This document shows positions 1 to 7,336 of a stretch of 26,939 nucleotides of DNA, piece by piece. The notes under the pieces are model-generated. The model made no database searches, was not told the origin of the DNA, and was given only the letters and a program-made list of their open reading frames with translations. The position numbers and the translations under genes were made by a program. The DNA comes from an uncultured Selenomonadales bacterium (GTDB lineage Bacteria; Bacillota; Negativicutes; Selenomonadales; Selenomonadaceae), in contig CALGGV010000034.1 of the NCBI GenBank assembly GCA_937915725.1, positions 1 to 26,939 of the forward strand. Reading direction: 5' to 3'. Each line of letters begins with the position of its first letter. Within the stretch, counting starts at the first letter, position 1.

Positions 1-538
1 CGGCTTTTTGTTTTTCATTTACTACCGCGTAGGGATAAATTCCATAAACGAACGGAAAAAACGCGTACCAAAAATTTTTCTTTTCAATTTCGGTTTTTGC
101 AGGAAAAAATTTATCCAAACATTTTTTGACGGTCGCTAAGGATTTGCCGTAAACTTTTTTGAACTCAATTAAATTTTCTGCGCGACAGTTCATTTCCATA
201 TCAAAGTGATTCATTGTCATTAATTTTAAAAGTTGCTCTCGATTCACTAAAGTTTTTGCCAGTAAATCTGAAAATTTTTCCCGCGTCAATTTTTCGTTTG
301 CTGAAATTATTTCTTCCAATTCTTCAATCCAAAGTTCATATTCTTTTTGCAGTAAAGCTAAAAAAATTTCTTCCTTAGTATTGAAATAATTATAAATTGA
401 AGTGCGCGTAAATGATGTTTCCTTGCCAATTTCTATAATCGTTATATCTTTAAAACTCATCGTTTGATAAAGTTTTTCGCAAGCATTTATAATTTCTTTT
501 CGTCTTTCGCTAGTAAGTTCCGGCGAACTTTTGGGCAT
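1..538 (-). CDS. TetR/AcrR-family transcriptional regulator (3' end off window)
   Basis: Reading the minus strand from an ATG at 538 gives an open frame of 179 codons that runs off the left edge, so the C-terminus is missing. The N-terminus begins MPKSSPELTSERRKEIINAC. A typical TetR helix-turn-helix follows at about residues 29-60, with motif TSFTRTSIYNYFNTKEEIF. The remainder is helical, as in TetR ligand-binding domains. A Shine-Dalgarno AAGGAGA sits just upstream of the ATG. A near-consensus promoter and two palindromes lie in the intergenic region shared with the divergent esterase remnant, which suggests an autoregulated repressor of that neighbour. The TetR family assignment is clear from the HTH. 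The ligand cannot be inferred. Confidence 0.88.
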   Translation of the reverse strand, partial: MPKSSPELTSERRKEIINACEKLYQTMSFKDITIIEIGKETSFTRTSIYNYFNTKEEIFLALLQKEYELWIEELEEIISANEKLTREKFSDLLAKTLVNREQLLKLMTMNHFDMEMNCRAENLIEFKKVYGKSLATVKKCLDKFFPAKTEIEKKNFWYAFFPFVYGIYPYAVVNEKQKA

Positions 539-566
539 AATATTTTCTCCTTGTCAAGAATAATTC

Positions 567-616
567 TGACACAATGTCATTAATCAAATTATAGTCATCT
601 ACTGACATTGTGTCAA
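567..616 (-). promoter_or_regulatory. tetR promoter overlapped by two TetR-type operators
   Basis: TGACACAATGTCA (567-579) and its exact reverse complement TGACATTGTGTCA (603-615) flank a 23-nt spacer. Each 13-mer is itself a dyad, TGACA-N3-TGTCA. On the minus strand a TTGACA -35 (611-616), a 17-nt spacer and a TATAAT -10 (588-593) form a near-perfect promoter for the tetR gene. Its -35 lies inside one operator, and the other operator sits at or just after the expected start. This is the layout expected for TetR autorepression. Binding itself is inferred. Confidence 0.8.
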
Positions 617-678
617 TATTTTTTACATTTACTTTTTCCTTTTCAAGTTATAAAATAATTTTAAAAGGGGTTGACGAA

Positions 679-1217
679 ATGAAAAAATTTTTAAAAATCG
701 CGGTGTGTTTATCTGCGGCAGGATTTTTATTTGCGGGAATTCCAACAGATAAAAATTATTTGCCTCAAGTTTCAGCGGCGTATCAAGGCGAAATGGTAGC
801 CGCGCCGAATGTTGCAGTTGTTCAAACGCGCGCAGGAAAATTGCAAGGCTACATTCACAAAGGGGATTTACAATTACAAAGGCGTTCAATATGCACAGGC
901 TGAAAGATTTATGCCGCCGCGTCCCGTCGATTCATGGAGTGGAATTAAAACGGCGATGACTTACGGCAAAGTTGCGCCTCAACTTACTGATGAAAAAAAT
1001 GATATTTTCTCGCCACATTGGTATTTGCCACATTGGGAGCCGCGCAATTATCCTTAAAGTGACGACTGCCAAAATTTTAACATTTGGACGCCGAATATTA
1101 ACGACGGCAAGAAACGCCCTGTAATGGTGTGGTTGCACGGCGGCGGCTTTTTTATGGGCTCGGCGCAAGTTGAAGACGTTTACGACGGCGAAAATTTGGC
1201 AAGAAAAGGCGATATTT
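679..1217 (+). pseudogene. Type B carboxylesterase, broken (5' half only)
   Basis: A secreted carboxylesterase/lipase-like gene begins at ATG 679 with a signal peptide (MKKFLKIAVCLSAAGFLFAG). The early family segment RAGKLQGYIHKG is followed by a +1 frameshift in a GGGG run near 862-866. The next frame continues IYNYKGVQYAQAERFMPPRP. A TAA stop at about 1055 sits just before SDDCQNFNIWTP, the equivalent of the family motif SEDCLxLNIWTP. The frame then carries VMVWLHGGGFFMGSA, the oxyanion-hole HGGG region, up to NLARKGDI, where the group II intron begins. The catalytic Ser, acidic residue and His regions are absent from the window. Damage consists of one frameshift, one stop, an intron insertion and loss of the 3' half. 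Divergent from tetR and probably once its target. Confidence 0.85.
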
Positions 1218-2022
1218 GTGCGACTTGTTCAGTAGTGAAAAGCTACTGCGCTTTGATTATCCGAAGGGTGGAATGAAAGGGTAACGCCCCGAAACGCCCT
1301 CTTTGATACTCCGAATGGCGGCAACGTCATAAGCTCGGTAAAGGCGGCAGAGAGTAACCCTAACAAGTAAAGTTGAGGAAAGCTGACTGGAGGCAGTTGG
1401 TGTTACCTATATGCCGGAAGTCTAAAAATTAGCTATGGTTAGAATGTTGCAGGCGCAACTGACGAATCAGCGAATGTACGGGTCTAAATTAATAATATAT
1501 AGAAATGTATATACCGCTACAGCGGCGCAAGTGGGGCTAAGTAAAAATATGCGTTATGAAAAGCCTTATAGCGTTACAGGCGTTATCAAACTTGCAGGCT
1601 CAAAGTTGAAACCTAGGGCTAAATGTACAGATAGGGTAATTGGAACAAGGAAAGGCGCGGAGTTGGAAACAATTTGCGGGCGAAGAAAATAAGCCGCTTA
1701 ATCCGCGCTGAAAAGTAGAGCTCGAACCGTTGAAATTTCTGTAATGGGAATTGAGGAATGGGCTCAAGTCTTTGACAACTAAATAAATCAATCAATCGAA
1801 TAAGGATTCGAGCAAGACAAAAAGGACGCCCCGAAAGGAGGCGAAACCTTATGACTGAAAGCAACATCTACAGCGAATTAGCTGGAAATGAAATTTTAAG
1901 TTAGATTGATTAGATGGAAATTTAGAAATCAAAGATAGAACGCCGTATGAAGGGAAACTTTCACGTACGGTGTGGAGCGGGGGAAAAGGCAGAGATAACC
2001 TCAAAGCATTACTTATCGCTAT
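1218..2022 (+). mobile_element. Group II intron, ORF-less (IEP deleted)
   Basis: The 5' end is the canonical GTGCGAC at 1218, directly after the esterase codons for GDI. A structured domain I-III region follows. At 1851 an ATG with a good ribosome site (GGAGGCGAAACCTT) opens a 17-codon ORF, MTESNIYSELAGNEILS, then stops. This looks like the start of the intron-encoded reverse transcriptase with the rest deleted. A domain V-like hairpin is at about 1937-1975 (CGCCGTATGA ... TCACGTACGGTGTGG). A domain VI-like tail ends ACTTATCGCTAT at 2022. The length of about 805 nt fits an ORF-less intron. The 3' flank is not esterase, so both exons are not from the same gene. Boundaries come from consensus ends and are uncertain by a few bases at the 3' side. 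Confidence 0.85.
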
Positions 2023-2024
2023 TA

Positions 2025-2364
2025 GTTGTTTCAGATTTTTCACAGCCTGTACGTTCAACTACTAACTTACTTAATATTGTAGATACACTTATTAAAAAAA
2101 ATGTAAAAGTAAAAAGTTTGAAAGAAAATTTGGATACTTCAATGCGAAGGCATTAGAATTGCTCAAGCCGCTGGTAAGGAGCAAGACGAAAAAAGCCGAC
2201 CAAAAATTTTGAAGACTATAAAAAAACTTTGGCACGAGCATAATATTAAAGTTACAGAAATTGTAAAACGTTTCAAAGTCTGCCATTACACAGTTTATAA
2301 ATGGTTACATCAAGAGTTGACATACTCCCGATTGTGCTATCGACAATCGATATTTCAAAATTGA
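2025..2364 (+). pseudogene. Serine recombinase/resolvase, 3' fragment with deletion and frameshift
   Basis: Directly after the intron, one frame reads RSTTNLLNIVDTLIKKNVKV and KSLKENLDTS, matching the middle of Tn3/Tn552-type resolvases (SRSTxDLLNIVDTL, FxSLxExxDTS). A deletion removes the segment that normally follows. A second frame resumes at about 2145 with EGIRIAQAAGKEQDEKSRPK, followed by a helix-turn-helix with ITEIVKRFKVCHYTVYKWL-type sequence (TEIVKRFKVCHYTVYKW), typical of the C-terminal Hin-like DNA-binding domain. The catalytic N-terminus is absent. It is non-functional. The stop used here (2362-2364) may lie beyond the original end, because foreign-looking sequence starts near 2316. 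Confidence 0.8.
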
Positions 2365-2640
2365 AGTCTTACTTAGTCTCCTGCAAAGTTAATGCCCCCA
2401 CCAAGTCTATCTGTACAAGCCTTTCTGCAATTCGGCTTTTGCCTACATCTTTGATTTATCAACCAAAGTAGTCTATCTGTCCTACGCTGGAGTGCCGCCA
2501 TTACAGCTAAAAATTTGCCCCCGACGTTGTGCCAGACCTACGAGGTCTTTAAATTACACACTACAATCCGTAGGCTGCCTATGCCGCGCCTTTTTCGCCG
2601 TCCGAATTTTAGTTTCACCTCTCATTAAAATTTTTTTCTC
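2316..2640. other. Gene-free stretch; possible IS200/IS605-type element end
   Basis: No intact gene is visible here. The start carries GTTGACATACTCCC followed by a perfect 7-bp stem, CGATTGT (2329-2335) and ACAATCG (2343-2349). This arrangement resembles the subterminal hairpin ends of IS200/IS605 elements. The rest, read on either strand, gives short peptides broken by many stops. I could not recognise a convincing TnpB motif, so this is only a weak suggestion of a decayed insertion-sequence end. Confidence 0.25.
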
Positions 2641-2658
2641 ATATTAGCAAAAAAGTTT

Positions 2659-2826
2659 TTATTTGCCAATATTTGCGCCTTTGGAACTTAAATTTTTGCT
2701 TTTTGGCAACCCGTCAATTTCATTTGTGATCGACGTTGCCAAATTGCGCAATTCCTGCAACCTTGCTTTTTCTTTTTCTATCCTTGACTTCAATGACCAA
2801 CAAACTTTTAATGCTGATTCTGTCAT
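2659..2826 (-). CDS. Small phage-like protein, DUF1492-like N-terminal part
   Basis: A 55-codon ORF on the minus strand starts at ATG 2826 with a strong ribosome site, AAGGAGGCGAATAGGG, and a TATAAT-like box about 35 nt upstream. The protein begins MTESALKVCWSLKSRIEKEK and continues ARLQELRNLATSITNEIDGL, a charged helix followed by a segment like the DUF1492 family found near phage late-gene regulators. DUF1492 proteins are usually over 100 residues, so this copy is probably truncated at its C-terminus. It sits downstream of a broken XRE repressor and a broken primase on the same strand, which fits a decayed phage or integrative element. Expression is plausible from the initiation signals. 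Function is unknown. Confidence 0.55.
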   Translation of the reverse strand: MTESALKVCWSLKSRIEKEKARLQELRNLATSITNEIDGLPKSKNLSSKGANIGK

Positions 2827-2999
2827 TCCCTATTCGCCTCCTTATGCTTTTATTATACCATATTTTGTTTTTATTATATATAATTGCAATTTTAAAATTT
2901 TGGGCTTTTTTGACGCTATTTTTTTTAGTGATACTTCATTCATAATGACGCCTTATCCCTGCCTTCCCTTCGATTTTAAGGGCTATTTTAAGGCAATAA

Positions 3000-3031
3000 A
3001 AAAGCCCTTCCTTTTTGGAAGGGTTTTTTTT
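3000..3031. terminator. Bidirectional rho-independent terminator
   Basis: CCCTTCC (3005-3011), a five-T loop, GGAAGGG (3017-3023) and eight Ts form a strong plus-strand terminator. On the minus strand the same stem is followed by CTTTTTTATT, so it would also end the XRE remnant lying just upstream on that strand. Confidence 0.85.
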
Positions 3032-3047
3032 GTGGAATTGCTGACAA

Positions 3048-3417
3048 CTAGATTTTCAAGCCCTGCGCTTTTAATGGTGTTCTCATTGCATCAATCTGCG
3101 CTTGCAAGGCGTCAATTTGCCCTTGTAACTTTTGAGTTTTGTCAACTTCATTTTCGGCTATTGTTTTTGCTGATTCTACCGTGTTTTGTGGCGTTGTCAA
3201 TGCAGGATTCATTATATCAGACAAGCCCAAAATATAATCGATTGATACGCCGAATGCTTGACTCCATTTAAGCAACGTTGCAGTTGTAGAAAGGGGAGCA
3301 TTTCCCTACCGTCTCATAAGTGTATGAAGGTAATTGCACGCCTGCAACTTTCGCCGCCGCTGTCTTAGTCAAGCCGAATTGAAACCTAAATCTTTTTAAA
3401 GCGTCAACAACTTTCAT
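3048..3417 (-). pseudogene. XRE/Cro-CI-type repressor, frameshifted
   Basis: An ATG at 3417 with ribosome site AAGGAGGGCTTGAA starts MKVVDALKRFRFQFGLTKTA, then AAAKVAGVQLPSYTYE, an XRE helix-turn-helix. The frame is then lost at about 3308-3315. The next frame, after a TAG, reads GNAPLSTTATLLKWSQAFGV and then SIDYILGLSD, the standard C-terminal part of XRE DNA-binding domains (ALAxxxGVSxDYLLGLSD). A coiled-coil-like tail (KLQGQIDALQAQIDAMRTPL) follows. At least one base insertion plus one stop codon separate the halves, so the full repressor cannot be made. A terminator follows directly. Together with the neighbouring phage-type remnants it was probably the regulator of a phage or integrative element. 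Confidence 0.8.
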
Positions 3418-3564
3418 TTCAAGCCCTCCTTATTTTGTTTAAAGAATTTTAAACTGATTCAAAAAAAAATTGCAACTTTTTTTCAAACTTTTTTATTTTT
3501 TTGGCTTTTTTCATTGTCTTCTCACAAAAACTACAAGAAAAACAGAGTCAGAACGCCAAAAATT

Positions 3565-3731
3565 GGCGATTTTTCGGGCTTGTAGTAATGTAGTAACTAA
3601 ATTTATATACCCATTATGTAAAAAAATTTTTCCCCCATTTTTTTTTGCATTTTTTACAAAAAGGGGAGAAGGGAATTTTTTTCAGTGCGTACCCTATTTT
3701 TTGGTTACTACAATTACTATAAAAAATCGCC
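3565..3731. repeat. Imperfect inverted repeat in gene-free stretch
   Basis: The stretch 3418-3781 holds no recognisable gene. Arm 1 (3565-3602) begins GGCGATTTTT and contains TAGTAATGTAGTAACTAAA. The reverse complement of arm 2 (3697-3731) begins GGCGATTTTT and contains TAGTAATTGTAGTAACCAAA. The arms match over most of about 35 bp, with a small indel, and enclose about 95 bp of AT-rich sequence. Each arm also contains two tandem TAGTAA(T/C) units. It could be a small non-autonomous element, a replication-origin-like structure of the lost phage, or a decayed transcript structure. Confidence 0.6.
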
Positions 3732-3781
3732 GGTAAAACTACTGAAGAATCAAAATTAGGCTATGTAACGGGAAATTTTCG

Positions 3782-4776
3782 CTATTCTTCATTTGCTACA
3801 ATTAAAAATTTCCTGAAAATGTATAAATATTGCGAATGTTCATTATCAATGCGGAGGCTTTTTGGCTGTGAATGTTTACTTGAAGAATTTGTTTCATCTA
3901 AAAAATGATTTTCACTAAATTCACGAACACAAGCGGCGCAATTTGGAAACATATTTAAAATTTTTTCACGCAAATAACGAGGAAAAATAGCAACATCACC
4001 GTTTTTCAAAGTAAAACCTTAAATTTCATTTGGAGTTTTTTTGTCGTCAGTTCAGCCGCCGTGTCGGAATAATCGCAAAGTTGGTATCGTAGCCTCATTT
4101 TAGGAGTTTGAATAAGCGAATCAAAATAATTGCACATAAATTTTGCGCCATTTGAGGTTACCTAAATACCGACATCAGCAAGCGATAAAATTTTCTTAGT
4201 GTCAAATAAAGTAGTAGCGTCATCAATTTTGCAATTCCAATCGCCTTTATATTCACAGTAAGCAATTTTGTAATTAAAAATTCCAGTTGATTCAATTTTC
4301 AAGCTTTTTACTACAACTAACGGCGGAGTTTAAATCATTTAAATCTTCAGGAGAAATTTCGCCAATATGTAATTTTTTTCTTTTATGCAAGTTCTTTTTC
4401 ACCTTGTTGACTTAAAATACTATTTGCGTCAACTTTTGGTTTAATTTTTGGTGTGGAATTATTAGCGGAAATTTTATTTTCGTATGAAAATGTAGGAAGA
4501 CTGTGATTTGTAATTGCCGCGCTTATTGTTAAGATTCATTACATTTGAAACAATAATAAAACCAAATGCCATTTTCAAAATTCGGTTTAACTCCGGTATG
4601 AGAATCCCCAGAACCATTCCCGCAATGCGGACAAATAATTTCTTGTGAGTTATTGGAATTTACATTGAATATTTAGTTGCGTTTATCCTTGTCGCTAAGT
4701 TTGAACGATCATTATTGCTCATTGATTTAATAGCGGCAATATCAGAATCAGTTACTGACACTTTTAAATTTGTCAT
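3782..4776 (-). pseudogene. Phage/plasmid primase-like protein (zinc finger + DUF927-like), heavily decayed
   Basis: An ATG at 4776 with ribosome site AGGAGGGCAATTTTCA opens MTNLKVSVTDSDIAAIKSMS and stops after about 39 codons. Another frame then gives a zinc-ribbon, CPHCGNGSGDSHTG ... FYYCFKC, as in CHC2-type phage primases. Further along, scattered over several frames, are FNYKIAYCEYKGDWNCKID, LFDTKKILSLADVGI and a final frame MKNGDVAIFPRYLREKILNM. The order zinc finger then DUF927/helicase-like region is typical of phage and plasmid replication proteins. Many frameshifts and stops, and much of the middle lost, mean it is dead. It is on the same strand as the XRE and DUF1492-like remnants, so likely the same extinct element. 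Confidence 0.65.
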
Positions 4777-5101
4777 TGAAAATTGCCCTCCTAAATTGCT
4801 AAATGACAATGTGTAATGGTCAATTATTTTTATAATTTAAATTTTTTGTTTATTTTTTGGCTCGCTAATCGGCGAGCCGTTCTTGTTTTTTAAGTTAGGA
4901 GTTTTAAGAGATATTGATAAAATCGCAGGGATTTTCAATTATTTTTTCGTAATGTAAAGACTAAAATACATTGTTCATTGCCGGATAAAAAAGGTTAGAA
5001 GTTATAAATCATACGCATTAAAGCTTTAACTAACATTCGCCGACTCTACCGGCAACAATCTGAAAATGCTATAATCATAAAAAATTTTTGGAGTTTCAAA
5101 A
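4777..5101. other. Intergenic region with hairpin and kinase promoter
   Basis: No gene is visible. A perfect 7-bp stem, GGCTCGC (4859-4865) and GCGAGCC (4872-4878), is followed by GTTCTTGTTTTTT and could act as a plus-strand terminator. ATTGCCGG near 4977 and CCGGCAAC near 5050 form a distant short inverted repeat. A TATAAT box at 5070-5075 and GGAG at 5090-5093 are placed to drive the sensor kinase starting at 5102. No good -35 match is seen. Confidence 0.5.
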
Positions 5102-6472
5102 ATGCTGATAATTTTTTTGACGCTGTGTGTAGCAGCAATTCAAATTTCAGATTTATACTTGAAGTACCTGCCGTTTCGAGACGGCGTGACAGATGACGAG
5201 CGAAAACTTTTGCGGCGAGGATTTTTAATTTACGGGATTTTTTGTGTGCTGATTTACGGCGCGGCGTTTAACCATTTTGGAATAACGGCTCCGCTGTACA
5301 AATTTTTTTTAATGGTGTGTTGGATACCGTGTCAGGCGATTTTTATGTTGACGATAAGGCGTGAATTGTTGCAACACGTTTTTATTTTGGGAATGGTTGC
5401 AGTTTGGGGATTAATTCAGCACAACTGGGCGGCGATTTGCAGTGTAATTTTGTTTGACGCCGAGCAAGAAATAATTTTGGCGCACGCAAGTTTTTATTTG
5501 ATACTGTTTTTAATTTTTTTACCGTTCGAGCGGCGAATTTTTCTAAAATTGTTGCCACCGCAGAATTTTTTTGATTCATACGGGAATTTTGTTGCAGTGT
5601 TCCCGCTGATTTTAATTTCAAGCGTGCTGATAATGTGGGCGCAAGAACCGCTGGTACATTCATGGGCGGAAAGATTTTCGCGGATGTACATACCGTTTGT
5701 ATTTTTCTTTTTTTATCGGTACGTGATTGACTCAACAAAACAGCTGTACGAGCGGTGGCAGACTAATCAGAATTTGCGGCGAATGGAGGAGCAAATAACG
5801 GCACTTGGCGAATACAACCGACTGATTGAAGAAAGTCACGAAAAAATTGCGGCAATGCGGCACGATTTAAGACACAACTACAGGCTGATTTATATGATGT
5901 TGGAAACCGGCAAAATTGACGAAGTACGGCGGCACATTGCGCGGCAGGAAAAATTATTGGGCGAAACGGCGATAAAAATTTTTTGTGTTCAGCCGCTGAT
6001 AAATGTTGCTCTGTTAATTTATGTACGTCGCGCAGAAAATTTCGGTATCAAAGTTCAGCACAAAATAAATCTGTCGGAAAATATCGGCGTTGATGAAAGT
6101 GATTTGGCACTGCTTATTTCAAATTTGTTGGAAAATGCGATAAACGCAAGCTGCCGCCAGCCGCAAAATCGCCGCGCAATTTCGATTAACATTCAGAATG
6201 TAAACGGGCAGTTTGTTTTAGAAATTGCCAACTTGTTTGACGGGGAAGTTAAATTTGACGAAAAAAATATGCCGCAAACTTCACGGGAAGGTCACGGCTT
6301 GGGAATGGTTTCTGTAAAAAATTTCGCCGACAGGTACAGCGCGTATGTTGACTTTTCTTATTTTTCTCAAAATACAAAAAATGAGGGGCGGCTTTTTCAA
6401 GGTAACGATGTACCGGACGAGCCGCCCGCCGTTTTCAAAGTGATGCTGTATTGGCGGAACCCGTTTCAATAA
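5102..6472 (+). CDS. GHKL (AgrC/NatK-like) sensor histidine kinase
   Basis: The 456-residue membrane sensor kinase has about six hydrophobic segments in residues 1-205, with no recognisable extracellular sensor domain. A linker with coiled-coil character (220-250) leads to the dimerisation box MRHDLRHNY, predicted phospho-His H254. A GHKL ATPase domain follows, with the N-box NLLENAINAS (341-350) and G-box GHGLGMVSVKNFADRY (397-412). This architecture belongs to kinases that partner LytTR response regulators in peptide or stress sensing. The stop lies inside the 3' end of the convergent LytTR regulator (38-bp overlap), so its natural partner is probably that gene, although they are not co-transcribed. 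Ribosome site TTGGAG precedes the ATG. The residues after 425 are longer than the minimal domain. Confidence 0.9.
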   Translation: MLIIFLTLCVAAIQISDLYLKYLPFRDGVTDDERKLLRRGFLIYGIFCVLIYGAAFNHFGITAPLYKFFLMVCWIPCQAIFMLTIRRELLQHVFILGMVAVWGLIQHNWAAICSVILFDAEQEIILAHASFYLILFLIFLPFERRIFLKLLPPQNFFDSYGNFVAVFPLILISSVLIMWAQEPLVHSWAERFSRMYIPFVFFFFYRYVIDSTKQLYERWQTNQNLRRMEEQITALGEYNRLIEESHEKIAAMRHDLRHNYRLIYMMLETGKIDEVRRHIARQEKLLGETAIKIFCVQPLINVALLIYVRRAENFGIKVQHKINLSENIGVDESDLALLISNLLENAINASCRQPQNRRAISINIQNVNGQFVLEIANLFDGEVKFDEKNMPQTSREGHGLGMVSVKNFADRYSAYVDFSYFSQNTKNEGRLFQGNDVPDEPPAVFKVMLYWRNPFQ

Positions 6473-7187
6473 GGTGCGTCATATATTTCAACTTGGCGGC
6501 TTTACTTTTGCGTTGGCTGATAGGAATTTTTGTATCGTCATTCAAAATAAAATCTTCGGCGTCCATAAACTTTACAAAATCCATATTCAAAATAATTCGG
6601 TGGTAACATTCGACAAAACGTGAATCTGTTTCGAGCGCGGCTAAAATTTCTTCGTAGGTGTTGGACGGGAAAATTTCAATATTAGTCGCGTGAATGCAGA
6701 GGCGGCGATTTTCAAAAATATCAATGTAACGAATATTTTTATAAGGAAGGGCAGTATCGACGCCGTTGACGCGGACGGAAATTTTTTTCTGTTTCTCCCA
6801 TAGCTTAGGAAAAATATATTCGCAAGTTTTATCGAACTGCGCGACGTTTTCAGTAAGCGGCTTAATAAAATAGCCTACGGCGAAAACTTTGTAGCCTTCA
6901 AGAATGAAATCTTCACTGCCGGTAAGAAAAATAATTGCGGCGTCGCGGTCTTTGCTGCGTACAATCTGCGCAATTTGAATACCGTTAAGCGGTTTCATAA
7001 AAATATCAAAAATCAGCAGGTCGTAAATTGCGGGCTTGAAAGACTTTAGAAAATCTTCGACGCCGGAAAAAGAATCAATTTGAATGGCGCGGAAAGTTTC
7101 GGGAAATTTTTTAGCAAGGTATTCATTCAGAAAAGTTTTTGCGGAAATTAAATCTTCCTGCCGGTCGTCAACAATGGCTATTTTCAT
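6435..7187 (-). CDS. LytTR-family response regulator (AgrA/VirR-like)
   Basis: Start is the ATG at 7187, preceded by AGGAGTTTTTAAA. The longer frame has no ribosome site. The 250-residue protein opens MKIAIVDDRQ with the acidic pair D7/D8. The phospho-acceptor is D61 in LLIFDIFM, with T89 and K109 (YFIKP) completing the receiver. A LytTR DNA-binding domain occupies about 135-235, with FVECYHRIILNMDFVKFM and the late basic stretch ISQRKSKAAKLKY. It should bind promoter repeats as a dimer once phosphorylated. It is convergent with, and overlaps by 38 bp, the GHKL kinase, an uncommon layout for such pairs, which are usually operonic. Target promoters were not identified in the window. Confidence 0.93.
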   Translation of the reverse strand: MKIAIVDDRQEDLISAKTFLNEYLAKKFPETFRAIQIDSFSGVEDFLKSFKPAIYDLLIFDIFMKPLNGIQIAQIVRSKDRDAAIIFLTGSEDFILEGYKVFAVGYFIKPLTENVAQFDKTCEYIFPKLWEKQKKISVRVNGVDTALPYKNIRYIDIFENRRLCIHATNIEIFPSNTYEEILAALETDSRFVECYHRIILNMDFVKFMDAEDFILNDDTKIPISQRKSKAAKLKYMTHLIETGSANTASL

Positions 7188-7251
7188 TTTAAAAACTCCT
7201 TTGATTTTGGCTATTAAAGCACAAAACCGCACGAAAAGTAAGTCAAGCCGA

Positions 7252-7277
7252 AAAAGTGCAGGGATTTTGGCAAAAGT
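7252..7277 (+). repeat. 26-bp exact repeat, copy 1
   Basis: A 26-base sequence beginning AAAAGTGCAGGGATTTTGGC and ending AAAAGT occurs here and again, identically, at 14569-14594. This copy lies just upstream of the -35 of the hybrid kinase promoter. Its neighbour on the other side is the LytTR regulator start. It could be a regulator-binding element or the relic of a small repeat family. Confidence 0.7.
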
Positions 7278-7279
7278 GA

Positions 7280-7310
7280 TTGAAAAAATTTGTTGCCGCT
7301 GTTGTATAAT
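7280..7310 (+). promoter_or_regulatory. Putative promoter of hybrid kinase operon
   Basis: TTGAAA (7280-7285) and TATAAT (7305-7310) are separated by 19 nt, with the transcript expected about 20 nt before the CGAGGCGG ribosome site of the gene at 7337. The spacer is slightly long, so the -35 assignment is tentative. Confidence 0.5.
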
Positions 7311-7336
7311 CGAAAAAAATTTAATCGAGGCGGAAA

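Noticed and set aside
1435..1692. 85-codon open frame on the plus strand
   Set aside because: It lies in the structured RNA part of the group II intron; no ribosome site.
2663..3271. 202-codon open frame on the plus strand
   Set aside because: It is a shadow of the minus-strand DUF1492-like ORF and XRE remnant; its Phe/Leu-rich translation has no motif and no ribosome site.
3470..3736. 88-codon plus-strand open frame
   Set aside because: Phe-rich translation of T-runs spanning the inverted repeat, with no ribosome site or motif.
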